DNA from: Bryobacterales bacterium
GTDB taxonomy: Bacteria; Acidobacteriota; Terriglobia; Bryobacterales; Bryobacteraceae
NCBI GenBank assembly: GCA_009697505.1
Contig: SHUD01000010.1
Location: 1-59,627, forward strand
Reading direction: 5' to 3'
DNA: 59,627 bases
In this document: piece by piece, positions 34,945 to 44,367 of the stretch
Position numbering within the stretch: the stretch's first letter is position 1
Layout: every line of letters starts with the position of its first letter
Made by a program: the position numbers and the translations under genes
The notes under the pieces: generated by a model
Database searches by the model: none
What the model was told of the DNA's origin: nothing
Seen by the model: the letters and a program-made list of their open reading frames with translations, nothing else

Positions 34945-36462
34945 ATGGCGCTTTCCCGCACCCGTTCGGCCGCCGTGTTCGGCATCGACACGCATTTTGT
35001 CGACGTGGAAGTGGACATGTACCCAGGCACTGGACGCGACTTCATCACCGTCGGCATGCCCGACCTCGCCGTCCGCGAGAGCCGCGAGCGCATCAAATCC
35101 GCGCTGCTGAATTCGGGTTTCGGCTATCCCAACAAATCGGTGACCATCAATCTAGCGCCCGCCAACGTGAAAAAGGTGGGCGCGGGATTCGATCTCCCCA
35201 TGGCCCTGGGCATCCTGGGAGCCATGGGGGTGGTGACGCCTCCGGAAGATCATTTATTTGTGGGCGGGTTATCGCTCGACGGCACGCTGCGCCCCGTGCG
35301 CGGGGCTCTCTCGATCGCAGTGGCCGCGCAGAAGATGGGCTTGCGGAATCTGGTAGTCCCCACCGACAACGGAGCCGAGGCGGCGATCGCGGGAGTACGC
35401 GTGTTCGCGATGTCGCATCTCGCGGAAGTCGTGACCTTCTTGCAACATCAGGAAAACTTTCATCCGCTGGCGCGCACGCTGGGCGCGGGCGCGGGGGACA
35501 TGCTGGCCACTGACCTGGATTTCAAAGACGTGCGTGGACAGACTACGTCGAAACGCGCGCTCGAAGTGGCGGCCGCCGGCTCGCATAACGTACTGATGAT
35601 GGGGCCGCCGGGATCGGGCAAGACCATGCTCGCCAAACGCTTTCCCGGCATTCTTCCTCCGCTTACGTTTTCCGAAGCCATCGAGACTACCCAGATCCAC
35701 AGCGTCGCCGGAGTTTTGCCGAAAGGCGTCGGCATCCTCAGCACGCGGCCCTTCCGCGCTCCGCATCACACAGTCTCGGACGCCGGTCTGCTGGGCGGCG
35801 GCTCGGGAATTCCCCGCCCCGGCGAAGTGAGTCTGGCGCATCACGGTGTTCTTTTTCTCGACGAACTGCCGGAGTTCGCGCGCAATGTCTTGGAGCTGCT
35901 GCGCCAGCCGCTCGAAGACCGCGCGGTCTCCATCGCCCGCAGCAACATGACGCTGCATTTTCCGGCGAGCTTTCTCCTGATCGGAGCCATGAATCCGTGT
36001 CCCTGCGGCTTCTACGGCGACACCACGCGCGAGTGCCGCTGCACCGGTGCGATCATCCAGCGCTATCTGGGGAAACTGAGCGGGCCGTTGCTCGACCGCA
36101 TTGACCTGCACATCGAAGTTCCCGCCGTGCCGTATCAGGAGTTGCGCGGCAAAGACGTGGGAGCGTCTTCGGCCGGCATGCGCGAACGCGTTTGCGCGGC
36201 ACGCGATCTGCAACAAAAACGCGGCTGGTACAACGCCCATATTCCAGCCGGCGAACTGCGCAAGCTGTGCGAACTCGACGCCGCGGGCGAGCGGACCCTG
36301 GAAGCCGCCGTGCGCCGCATGGGACTGAGCGCCCGCGCACACGACCGCATCCTGAAAGTCGCGCGCACCATCGCCGATCTGGATCACGCCGCCGGCGTAA
36401 CCGCAAAGCACCTCGCCGAAGCCGTGCAATACCGCAGCCTGGACCGGAATTACTGGCAGTAA
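34945..36462 (+). CDS. YifB/ComM-family Mg-chelatase-like AAA+ ATPase
   Basis: A 505-residue protein. It has an N-terminal Lon-protease-like domain fold (residues about 1-170; VGMPDLAVRESRERIKSALLNSGF) and a AAA+ core with Walker A GPPGSGKT (about residue 220). It also has the RAPHHTVSDAGLLGGG region, Walker B VLFLDELPEF, a MNPCPCGFYGD cysteine motif and a C-terminal helical domain (LSARAHDRILKVARTIADL). In naturally competent bacteria ComM drives branch migration during integration of taken-up DNA. Length and motifs are complete. It appears monocistronic. Confidence 0.93.
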   Translation: MALSRTRSAAVFGIDTHFVDVEVDMYPGTGRDFITVGMPDLAVRESRERIKSALLNSGFGYPNKSVTINLAPANVKKVGAGFDLPMALGILGAMGVVTPPEDHLFVGGLSLDGTLRPVRGALSIAVAAQKMGLRNLVVPTDNGAEAAIAGVRVFAMSHLAEVVTFLQHQENFHPLARTLGAGAGDMLATDLDFKDVRGQTTSKRALEVAAAGSHNVLMMGPPGSGKTMLAKRFPGILPPLTFSEAIETTQIHSVAGVLPKGVGILSTRPFRAPHHTVSDAGLLGGGSGIPRPGEVSLAHHGVLFLDELPEFARNVLELLRQPLEDRAVSIARSNMTLHFPASFLLIGAMNPCPCGFYGDTTRECRCTGAIIQRYLGKLSGPLLDRIDLHIEVPAVPYQELRGKDVGASSAGMRERVCAARDLQQKRGWYNAHIPAGELRKLCELDAAGERTLEAAVRRMGLSARAHDRILKVARTIADLDHAAGVTAKHLAEAVQYRSLDRNYWQ

Positions 36463-36529
36463 TCTCAGGGCTTACTCGCGTACGGGCTGGCTCAGTGTAC
36501 AATAGCCCAGAGGACTGGAAACTTAAGAC

Positions 36530-37084
36530 ATGAAGACACTTAGCAAAATTGTAGGCGGGCTGGTGGCCGGTTTGGCTCTGCTACTGGTAGTGGTGCGTTT
36601 CACCGGCTTTAGCCCCACCGGAGATATTCCCGGCCCCGCGAACTATCCGGGGTTGTGGCTGAGTGGAGAGGTGGTAACGGCTCCGGTCACCGACTGGTCG
36701 TTTACCAAGCAATACAAGACCGACAAAGTGGAGACGCACCCCTGGTACGGGATTCCGCATTCGGTAACTACGAGTCACATCGTGTACAACGGCCAGCTCT
36801 ACTTGACATCGCTGTTCCGCGCCAACGTGCCTTTTCCCGAAGGCAAGGCTTGGGTGAACAATATCACGCGTGACCCGCATGTCCGCGTGCGGTTCGGCGA
36901 TAAGTTGTATGAACTGGTTCTGTCTCACGTCACCGATGAGCAGGAAAGAGCGGCCGTGCTCGCGGCCCGAGGGGATGTTGCCGCCGGACCCCCGCCCAAC
37001 GGCGCGGTGTTGCATCTGTTTCGCGCGCAGCCCGAGGGAAGCTTGAGTGCCGGAGTCGGCGGCAAGTCCGCGGGCAGTAACTAG
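36530..37084 (+). CDS. Membrane-anchored protein, possibly split-barrel fold
   Basis: A 184-residue protein with an N-terminal transmembrane anchor (about residues 7-27) and a soluble domain: SGEVVTAPVTDWSF, VETHPWYGIPHSVTTSHIVYNGQLYL, then RDPHVRVRFGDKLYELVLSHVTD. The pattern weakly recalls pyridoxamine-phosphate-oxidase or F420-dependent split barrels, but no flavin motif is certain. A TACAAT at 36498-36503 may be its -10 box. The 217-bp repeat begins 1 bp after its stop codon. Confidence 0.65.
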   Translation: MKTLSKIVGGLVAGLALLLVVVRFTGFSPTGDIPGPANYPGLWLSGEVVTAPVTDWSFTKQYKTDKVETHPWYGIPHSVTTSHIVYNGQLYLTSLFRANVPFPEGKAWVNNITRDPHVRVRFGDKLYELVLSHVTDEQERAAVLAARGDVAAGPPPNGAVLHLFRAQPEGSLSAGVGGKSAGSN

Positions 37085-37085
37085 A

Positions 37086-37302
37086 CTAGCGGGCATTTCT
37101 CACAACGTCCCAAGGTAGATCAGAAAGAGCCATACCGGGGCCCAGCGTGGAGCGGGCTTTAGCCTGCAACGGAGGCTAAAGCCTCCGCCGCGGTATAACC
37201 ACACTTCGAACCGGGGACTGAAGTCCCCGTCGCAGGCTCAAGCCCGCTCCACGTTGGGATCTGCTCCTCCGTAAGCAATCTCGTGTGCGAAATCGCGGCT
37301 AG
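37086..37302. repeat. 217-bp MITE-like palindromic element, copy 2
   Basis: The terminal inverted repeats at 37086-37104 and 37284-37302 match at 15 of 19 positions. The inner 27-bp stem is 37141-37167 with 37232-37258, enclosing two small hairpins. I count about 11 differences from copy 1 over 217 bp. Four lie in or beside the small-hairpin loops and five in the outermost repeat. It sits in the same orientation as copy 1, 1 bp after a stop codon. Confidence 0.88.
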
Positions 37303-37365
37303 CCATGGCCTAGCCAGGCCTAGCCTTCTCCGTTTTCGCGAATAAGCGCTGGACCCAAGTCCCGC

Positions 37366-37953
37366 TTAAGGTAGGCGAGGGAAGAAGCGGCCGGTACGGG
37401 TCATGTAAGTGCGATACTGATCTCCGAATTGCGCGACCAGGTATAGCTCCTCTATGCGCGTGCGTCGCGCGAGGATCACGAACATCACGCCGGCGGCCAG
37501 CGGCAATAGCCAAGTTCCCAGGGCCAGGCCTAGGCTTGGGCCGAGGATAAGAATCCCGCTGTACATCGGGTGCCTCACGTAGCGGTACGGACCGTGATCG
37601 ACGAAATACGCATTCCGGCGTGTCACTACTGTGTCCGTGAGATTGGGGCCGAGCGAGATGAACATCCCTATCAGCCATGTGATGCCCAGAGCAAACCCGC
37701 CCACGCCAATCCAGCGTGCCCAGTCCGGCACTGCAAACCTAGCCCATGAAAACCATAGTGGGTTCCAGAGCCATGCCGCGGTTGATCCGAACGTTGCCAA
37801 CCCCGCCAACCGCAAGCCGATGAGAGTGGGCCAGCCCTCTTTGGTGCGATCCAGTCTATCGCCCGCTTGCGCGGCGCGAATACGATGGTAAATGCCGCCA
37901 ACGAGGAACGCGAGACTGAGGCCGATGAGCGCAAGACGTACGGCAGCCGGCAT
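37366..37953 (-). CDS. Isoprenylcysteine/phospholipid methyltransferase-like membrane protein
   Basis: A 195-residue protein with about five transmembrane helices and the signature HGPYRYVRHPMYSG (about residues 119-132). A late RRTRIEELYLVAQFGDQYRTYMTRTGRFFP follows. Both mark the ICMT/PEMT superfamily of S-adenosylmethionine-dependent membrane methyltransferases; the RHPxY motif and late acidic residues bind the cofactor. The bacterial substrate is unknown, perhaps a lipid or small thiol/isoprenoid. It is a single gene. Confidence 0.85.
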   Translation of the reverse strand: MPAAVRLALIGLSLAFLVGGIYHRIRAAQAGDRLDRTKEGWPTLIGLRLAGLATFGSTAAWLWNPLWFSWARFAVPDWARWIGVGGFALGITWLIGMFISLGPNLTDTVVTRRNAYFVDHGPYRYVRHPMYSGILILGPSLGLALGTWLLPLAAGVMFVILARRTRIEELYLVAQFGDQYRTYMTRTGRFFPRLP

Positions 37954-38107
37954 GATTTAGACTATAGCCCCCCCCATGGAGGAAGCGGTGACGAAGCGGT
38001 GACGTGATCTCCCCGAACGTCGTTTCTGGCCAACAGAAGAGATAATCCGGCCAAAACCAACTACCGGACTGCCGGCCACTCGGACACTATCCCACCAGCA
38101 ACTGGCG

Positions 38108-40729
38108 TCACTTGCCTGTGGGCACTTTCCGCCGCAGTTGGTCGAAGAAGTTCAGCAGAACCGTGACGTGAACCGAGCCTTTCTGACCGCCGGTGGCCTC
38201 CCTTCTCGGAGCCACCACAAAGCGCTTGCCGTCGGGCGCCAGGTCCAGATTCCAGTACAGGGCATTCGGCGCCAGGATCTGCGTCTCGGCCCAGGGACGT
38301 GCTTTATCGGCGGCAAACGAATCGCCTTTCGCGCTGTACGTAACCACCATGATACGGAAGTCCTGCGCCTGATAGAACAGCTCCCGCCCGTTTCGCGACC
38401 AGATCGGGTGGCGTCCGCCACCGGTGGAAATCAGCCATTTGCCTCCCGGACCCGGAAAAGGTTGGACGTAGACTTCGGAGGCACCCGTTGCGAACGATTG
38501 GTAAGCGATCCACCGCCCATCCGGCGAGAAGGCAGGTTCGTACTCGTCAGCCATCGTGCGTAGAAACAGCTCCGGCTTGCCTGCCTTGGGATGTTCCGGG
38601 TCGCTCAAGTCCAGCGGCAGCGTCCAGAGATCATATCCCGTCTCCGCGCGGCTCTCACCGAAAGCCAGGCGCTTGCCGTCGGGCGAAAATGAATACGGCC
38701 TCAGTTCTGTCTTGCCTTCCAGCAACGGTTGCGGTTCCCCAGCTCCGTCCGAGCGGATCCACTGGAGGGTACTCGTCGGGCCGGCTGCTGCTGCGAAAAC
38801 GATGTGTTTTCCGTCCGGCGTCCAAACCGGGTAAAGGGCGAATTGGGGTTTGAACGTGAGTGGTGTCATGGTACCCCGCTGCGAATCATAGACCTCAATC
38901 GCGTTCACGCTCAACGAAACCGCCAACCGCTTGCCGTCGGGTGAAAGGCGGGGAGTAAAATAAGGCCCTGGCGAGGCCAGCAGCGGTTCGGTCTTGCCTG
39001 TGCTGTCCAGCCACACCAGCGGCCAGCCTGCCGCTGACGATTTGCCGCCCAGATACACAAAGGTCCCGTTGCGCGAGACATCGAACTGCCCTCCCCCGGT
39101 GAGCGGGTCCCCCGCCACATCTTCCAGCAGTGGCGACGGCGTCCCCCGCACTTCCAACCGGTCCAGATCGAACGGCACAGCAAGCAAGGTGCCCTGGTGA
39201 ACGTAAACCAACTGGCCGGCTCGGTTGGACGTAGCCAGGTACCGGCCGAAATACCCGCCCCGCTGGACCGTCTTCCACTGCCCCGTCTTCAGGGAAAGGA
39301 CCTGGATGCTGCCATCGTCATAAGCCCCGTTGACCGTAGTACTGGTGAACAACACGGCTTCGCCGCCCGGCAGGATCTGCGGCCAACGGTGACTGGCCTC
39401 GTTTTTATCGCCCGGCTTGGTGAGGGTTTGCGGAGTCCCTCCAGCGGCCGCAACGCGGAAAAGGCCGGTTCCGCTCGCTGCAATCAGAGTCACAACGATA
39501 TTGCCATCCTCGCCCCAACTGGCGCCGCGTGCATCGGGGGCATCGCACAGGGTGAGCGCCGCGCCGCCCGCGACCGGGATCTTCTTCATCTTGCCGTCGG
39601 CGAAGAAGCCGATCCATTGGCTGTCGGGGGAGAAGAATGGATCGCTCGCGTTCTCGGTTCCGGCGAGAAAAGTGGGATTGGCCTGGTCGAGGAGACGCGT
39701 CGCGAGCTGTTCTTTTCCGCCTGCCCCGCGTGCCACAAAGGCCAGGCGCCTTCCATCGGGCGAAATGGCGGCGGTGATGCGACGGCCGGCGACTGCCTCC
39801 GGTCCAAGATCGACGCTGAACCGGGTTAGCGGCTGCTCGACGGGCCGCGTCGCACGCCAGGCAACCCAGGAAAGCCAGACGAGGCCAATTGCCAGCACCG
39901 CCGCCGCGATCCCGGTCAGTCTTCCGAACCGCGACGGTGACGGAGCGGTACGAGCAACCGCCTCGCTGGACCCGCTTGCGATCCACTCCAACTCCCGCTT
40001 CACGTCGCGGGCCGATTGCCAGCGTTCATCCGGATCTTTCGCAAGGCAAGTTTTCAACAAACGGTCCAGCGCCGGAGGCGCGATATCCGCAATCGAAGGC
40101 GCTGGACGTTCCATGATGGCCGCAATCACGCTGGCCGGAGACGTGCCTTCAAATGCCCGCTTGCCGGTGAGCATTTCATACAGCACGATGCCGAACGAAA
40201 AGATGTCGCTGCGGCCGTCGATCTCCTGGCCGTTGGCTTGCGCCTGCAACTGCTCGGGCGACATGTAGTACAGCGTGCCGACAATCTCGTTCTTGCCGGT
40301 GAGCGCCATGGTGAGCGTGGCGTCTTCCTTTGATGACAAACCGGGCTTGGGCGCTTGCGCCGCGGCGCTCAGTTTCGCGAGTCCGAAATCCAGCAGCTTG
40401 ATGCCGGCTTTGGTGACCATGATATTGGCGGGCTTCAGGTCGCGATGCGTGAAGCCTTTCTTGTGTGCGTGGTCGAGCGCGGCACATATTTGCGCTGCGT
40501 ACCGCAGCGCCTCATCGATGGGCAGGGGGCCTTTGAGCTGCGAGCCCTCGACGTACTCCATGACCAGGTAGTTGGGACCGACATCATAGAGCGTGCAGAT
40601 ATTGGTGTGACTCAGCGCGCCGATGGCTCTCGCTTCGCGCTCGAAGCGCTCGCTGAATTTCTCCTGGGAGAATTTCATCGCGACGATGCGATCGATGCGC
40701 GTGTCGCGGGCTTTCCAAACCTCGCCCAT
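38108..40729 (-). CDS. Ser/Thr protein kinase fused to a beta-propeller, N-terminus cut by in-frame TAG
   Basis: The 873-residue ORF begins inside the kinase glycine-rich loop (MGEVWKARD). It has VAMK (Lys19), HRDLKPANI (residues 95-103), DFGLAKL (114-120) and the activation segment [11 protein letters not shown] transmembrane helix (about residues 265-290) leads to a TolB/WD40-like propeller with repeated [11 protein letters not shown] / SPDGKRLAF blades. The same frame continues upstream to an ATG at 40795 as MPLQPGDKFGPY, stop (TAG 40757-40759), LIAPCGKGG. That is the standard start of this family, so the native protein was about 22 residues longer. As written, the first strand of the ATP-binding loop is lost. 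It is probably an environmental sensor kinase. Confidence 0.88.
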   Translation of the reverse strand: MGEVWKARDTRIDRIVAMKFSQEKFSERFEREARAIGALSHTNICTLYDVGPNYLVMEYVEGSQLKGPLPIDEALRYAAQICAALDHAHKKGFTHRDLKPANIMVTKAGIKLLDFGLAKLSAAAQAPKPGLSSKEDATLTMALTGKNEIVGTLYYMSPEQLQAQANGQEIDGRSDIFSFGIVLYEMLTGKRAFEGTSPASVIAAIMERPAPSIADIAPPALDRLLKTCLAKDPDERWQSARDVKRELEWIASGSSEAVARTAPSPSRFGRLTGIAAAVLAIGLVWLSWVAWRATRPVEQPLTRFSVDLGPEAVAGRRITAAISPDGRRLAFVARGAGGKEQLATRLLDQANPTFLAGTENASDPFFSPDSQWIGFFADGKMKKIPVAGGAALTLCDAPDARGASWGEDGNIVVTLIAASGTGLFRVAAAGGTPQTLTKPGDKNEASHRWPQILPGGEAVLFTSTTVNGAYDDGSIQVLSLKTGQWKTVQRGGYFGRYLATSNRAGQLVYVHQGTLLAVPFDLDRLEVRGTPSPLLEDVAGDPLTGGGQFDVSRNGTFVYLGGKSSAAGWPLVWLDSTGKTEPLLASPGPYFTPRLSPDGKRLAVSLSVNAIEVYDSQRGTMTPLTFKPQFALYPVWTPDGKHIVFAAAAGPTSTLQWIRSDGAGEPQPLLEGKTELRPYSFSPDGKRLAFGESRAETGYDLWTLPLDLSDPEHPKAGKPELFLRTMADEYEPAFSPDGRWIAYQSFATGASEVYVQPFPGPGGKWLISTGGGRHPIWSRNGRELFYQAQDFRIMVVTYSAKGDSFAADKARPWAETQILAPNALYWNLDLAPDGKRFVVAPRREATGGQKGSVHVTVLLNFFDQLRRKVPTGK

Positions 40730-40904
40730 TCCGCCTTTCCCGCAGGGCGCAATGAGCTAATATGGTCCGAATTTGTCGCCGGGCTGGAGCGGCATATCAG
40801 TGATACTGGACAGTCTACTCCATCAGGGAGCGGCCAACCCCTGAATCACGGCGAAATCTTTCTCATCACGCGGGCCGGCGACAACGGCCGCCGCAAGCCG
40901 GGGC

Positions 40905-41900
40905 TTACTTTTTCACGAACTTGTGCACGGTCGAGGAACTCTGGCCGGCGGCGTAAATATTCCCCTTGGCATCGGCGCTCACGCCCTCGGCGAGCGCAAC
41001 GCCCGGGGTGGATGGGTCCGGGATGAAATACTTCACCACCCCATCTTTGGCGCTGCCGATCCGGATACCGCGTTTCACGCCGGGGTTGGTCTTGTCGCTC
41101 GAACTCGAGTCGACCGAATACAGGGTGTCGTCCTTGGAAATGTAGATCCCGCTCGGCCGGCCGAACTGCTTCCATTGATCGATGAACTTTCCGTCCTGAT
41201 CGAAGATCTGGATCCGGCTGTTTCCCCGATCGGCAACATAGATGCGTCCCCTGGAATCCATGGCCATGCTGTGCAGTTGGTCGAACTCGCCTGGTCCCGT
41301 TCCCTTTTGGCCCCAGGCCTTAATGAACTTTCCGTCCTTGGAGAACTTCACCACGCGCGCGTTGGTGTCGCCACCGTGGCCGTCGCCGATGAAGACGTCC
41401 CCGTTGGCCGCGACTACCACGGAGCTCGGGTTGTTGAAAGTATCGGGTCCACTGCCGGTGACGCCGGCCTTTCCGAGCTTCAGCAGAACTTTCCCGTCCG
41501 GGCTGAATTTAATCGCCTGCTGACCCTTGCCGTCCTTGGTCTTTTGATCCGTGGTCCAGATGTTGCCGTCGCGATCGATCGCCAGCCCGTGCGCCTCCAC
41601 AAACATTCCCGCGCCGAAGCCTTGGATGTACTTACCCGTGGAATCCAGCTTGAGAAGGGCTGGATCGATCCGGTGAAAGACGACGATATTGTCATGCGCG
41701 TCAGGGAGAACATTGATTACGTGTCCCCACTGAACGCCCGCTGGAAGCTGCGCCCAGTTCTCGACTTCGCGGTACGGATTCGGCAGGTTATTCGGGGCCG
41801 GACCACCGGTTTGGGCGTAGGCGCCGGCTCCCCCCAATATCACAAGCATCACCACCATGCCAACCAGGGGCATGAATTTTACTGGATGTATACGCGACAT
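40905..41900 (-). CDS. Secreted NHL-repeat propeller protein
   Basis: A 331-residue protein with a signal peptide (about residues 8-30, AYAQ). NHL blades follow: AHGLAIDRDGNIWTTDQ, PSSVVVAANGDVFIGDGHG, LHSMAMDSRGRIYVADRGNSRIQIFD, PSGIYISKDDTLYSVD and AEGVSADAKGNIYAAG. AAGGAG before the ATG at 41900 sets the start; the frame is open to 41963. It resembles the propeller half of peptidylglycine-alpha-amidating lyases, but catalytic residues cannot be confirmed. It lies between two regulator genes on the same strand. Confidence 0.85.
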   Translation of the reverse strand: MSRIHPVKFMPLVGMVVMLVILGGAGAYAQTGGPAPNNLPNPYREVENWAQLPAGVQWGHVINVLPDAHDNIVVFHRIDPALLKLDSTGKYIQGFGAGMFVEAHGLAIDRDGNIWTTDQKTKDGKGQQAIKFSPDGKVLLKLGKAGVTGSGPDTFNNPSSVVVAANGDVFIGDGHGGDTNARVVKFSKDGKFIKAWGQKGTGPGEFDQLHSMAMDSRGRIYVADRGNSRIQIFDQDGKFIDQWKQFGRPSGIYISKDDTLYSVDSSSSDKTNPGVKRGIRIGSAKDGVVKYFIPDPSTPGVALAEGVSADAKGNIYAAGQSSSTVHKFVKK

Positions 41901-42049
41901 GGCAAACTCTCCTTGAGCGGATTCCTGAGTGCGGTCTTCCGGTCTTTTGAAAGTATAAGCCAAACTGCCTCGGGATGGAGGCGGGTAGCGGCATGGACGC
42001 GGCCGGAAGATTGCTTAAAGGCGTCATTCATCCTGGCCAGCCCGATCGC

Positions 42050-43345
42050 TCACTCTCCGGTACCAGCCATTAGTGTTCCGAACCTGGCATCGGCGTGCAA
42101 TTCGGCGAAGGCGGGATCGATCTTGAGGTACATCATATAATCGGACCGCTCCTCGCGCGCTTTTTCGAGCCAATCCAGAGCCTCGTCCAGTCTCCCCAGT
42201 GCTATCAAAGCATGGGCGTGCCAATGGCGCGCCGTGGCGTATCCGGGGTTGAGTTCGATGGCTTGGCGGAACTCGCGTTCCGCGCCCGGCGCGTCCCACT
42301 CGAATTGCAGCTTAATGAAGGCGCGCGACACCCGGGCTTCCGCCAACCCGCCATCGATCTCGAGCGCTCGTTCCGCAAATTTGGCGGCTTTCGGAAAAAG
42401 GTCCTTGGGGGGCTGTGCGTTGTAAGGAGTGGAAGCCAGCACGATATAAGTGTCCGCCAGCCCCGCATAGCCGCGGCCATCCTTGGGGTCCTTCGTGATG
42501 GCCAGATTGAAATGGTCGATCGACCGGGTGAGTCCCGCCACCGTTCGGCGGTTCCACCAGAAACGCCCCTCCAGATAGGCTTGATACGCTTCCGGGTTCA
42601 CGACCTGGGTGCGCGCCAGGCGCTGGGACTCCTCGGGTGTCACCTGGACCTGGATCTGCGTTGCCACATCTCTGGCCACGCGGCCCTGTAGCTCCACGAT
42701 GTCCCGGATTTCTTCTTCGTAAACCTTGGCCCAGACATGCTCCCCGTTGCCGGTCCGCACCACGCGGATCGTGATTCTGACGGCCGAGCCAATGAGTAGG
42801 CAGGCTCCTTTGAGCGCGAGGTCAACCATTCCCAAATGCGTCAAAGTTCCCACGCCGTCATCGGCGGCTTGGTAAACACGGAGGGCTCTAATTTCGGCCA
42901 GACTGGTGATGAGCGCCTCATTCATCCCTTCGCAAAAGGGCTCCTGTGCAGGATCGTTCGAGAGCATCTTCAGCGGCAGAATGGCGAGTCCCGTGCGTTG
43001 GGCATAATTTTCGACCTTCGACTCGAGGACCGGGGCGACAAACCGATACCCCAACCTGTAAATGGTCTCGATGTACTGGCCGTCCTTGGCCTCATCGCCC
43101 AGCGCCCTCCGCAGGTGAGCGATGTTTTGGTCCAGCCCACCCCCTTCCACTTTGGTGTCGGGCCAAATTACCTCTATCATTTCTTCTCTTTGCAGGATTC
43201 GTCCGGGTCTTGCGAGCAGCACCAGCAAAGTGTCCACTGCTTTCGGAGCGAGCGGCACGTCCACCCCGCCACGCTTCAGACGGCGCTCCTGGGTATCGAT
43301 CGCATATGGGCCGAACTGGTAAGCCTTCTTTTCTGGCACTTGCAT
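42050..43345 (-). CDS. CadC-like winged-helix regulator with TPR domain
   Basis: A 431-residue protein. Residues about 8-105 form an OmpR/PhoB-type winged helix (LAPKAVDTLLVLLARPGRILQREEMIEVIWPDTKVEGGGLDQNIAHLRRALGD, ending YRLGYRFVAPV). A TolB-N-like segment (LAILPLKMLSNDPAQEPFCEGMNEAL) follows, and then four or so TPRs. The end, WLEKAREERSDYMMYLKIDPAFAEL, is typical of the acidobacterial family, but members are usually longer with more TPRs, so an internal deletion is possible. It has no response-regulator receiver domain and no clear membrane helix. It is divergent from the TRAP cassette and could control it. Confidence 0.85.
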   Translation of the reverse strand: MQVPEKKAYQFGPYAIDTQERRLKRGGVDVPLAPKAVDTLLVLLARPGRILQREEMIEVIWPDTKVEGGGLDQNIAHLRRALGDEAKDGQYIETIYRLGYRFVAPVLESKVENYAQRTGLAILPLKMLSNDPAQEPFCEGMNEALITSLAEIRALRVYQAADDGVGTLTHLGMVDLALKGACLLIGSAVRITIRVVRTGNGEHVWAKVYEEEIRDIVELQGRVARDVATQIQVQVTPEESQRLARTQVVNPEAYQAYLEGRFWWNRRTVAGLTRSIDHFNLAITKDPKDGRGYAGLADTYIVLASTPYNAQPPKDLFPKAAKFAERALEIDGGLAEARVSRAFIKLQFEWDAPGAEREFRQAIELNPGYATARHWHAHALIALGRLDEALDWLEKAREERSDYMMYLKIDPAFAELHADARFGTLMAGTGE

Positions 43346-43440
43346 TCCGATGCAAAGAAATCCATCAGAGTTTTGTCATAGCAACCGCAGGACTTCACTG
43401 TAGAGTACCGCTTATTGTTGTTCGCAGGAAAGGCGACTCC

Positions 43441-44367
43441 ATGCAATTGACACGAATCTTCGCCGCCGTGCTGCTGGTGGCGGCCACTACCGGTTGCTCC
43501 ATCCGGAAGATAGCCGTCAACAAGCTCGGCAACGCTCTCGCCAGCAGTGGGACTACATTCACCTCGGACGAGGATCCCGAGCTGGTGCGGGACGCCCTGC
43601 CCTTTAGTCTCAAGCTCATCGAAGGCTTGCTGGCGGAGAGCCCGCGGCACCGGGGACTGCTGTTCGCCGCCGCGAGCGGCTTCACGCCATACGCCTACGC
43701 TTTTCTGCAGCAGGAAGCGGACGAAATCGAAGATCGCGACCTGGCCCGTGCGACCGCACTGCGCCGCCGGGCCCGCGGGTTGTATATTCGCGCCCGCGAC
43801 TACGGAATCCGCGGACTGGAGGTGAAACATCCCAAGTTTGGGGAGGCGCTGCGTCACGACCCCGAAGCCGCCGTGCGCGCCGCGGGCAAGGTCGACGTGG
43901 CGCTGTTGTATTGGACGGCGGCATCCTGGGGAGCGGCCATCTCCGTTTCCAAGAATAATCCGGACCTCGTGGCGGACCAGCCCATCGTCGAAGCGCTCAT
44001 CGACCGCGCATTGGCGCTCGACGAGAAGTTTGACAGCGGCGCCATCCACTCTTTCCTGATCACCTACGAAGCCAGCCGCAACGGAGCGCCGGGCGACTTC
44101 GCTCCTCGCTCGCGGAAGCATTTCGACCGCGCGATGCAGCTCTCGAGCGGCTTCCAGGCCGCGCCGCTGGTCAGCCTGGCGGAGACGGTGTGTGTGCAAA
44201 CACAAAATCGCAGGGAATTTCAAAGCCTGCTGGAGCGCGCGACGGCGGTCGACGTGAACGCCAAGCCTGAGTTCCGGCTGGCAAACCTGGTGATGCAGCG
44301 CCGCGCCCGCTGGCTGCTGGCGCGGGCAGATGAACTGTTTCTGGAGACAGGTAATGAGAATCAATAA
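43441..44367 (+). CDS. TRAP-transporter-associated TatT lipoprotein
   Basis: A 308-residue lipoprotein with a signal peptide and a lipobox ending in Cys19 (VAATTGC). The rest is alpha-helical and TPR-like (ALPFSLKLIEGLLAESPRHRGLLFAAASGFTPYAYAFLQQEADEIEDRD), as in the TatT family found beside TRAP transporters. In Treponema, the TatT trimer docks the substrate-binding TatP. The frame is open far upstream, but the ATG at 43441 starts the lipoprotein signal. It is the first gene of the cassette and overlaps dctP by 14 bp. Confidence 0.88.
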   Translation: MQLTRIFAAVLLVAATTGCSIRKIAVNKLGNALASSGTTFTSDEDPELVRDALPFSLKLIEGLLAESPRHRGLLFAAASGFTPYAYAFLQQEADEIEDRDLARATALRRRARGLYIRARDYGIRGLEVKHPKFGEALRHDPEAAVRAAGKVDVALLYWTAASWGAAISVSKNNPDLVADQPIVEALIDRALALDEKFDSGAIHSFLITYEASRNGAPGDFAPRSRKHFDRAMQLSSGFQAAPLVSLAETVCVQTQNRREFQSLLERATAVDVNAKPEFRLANLVMQRRARWLLARADELFLETGNENQ

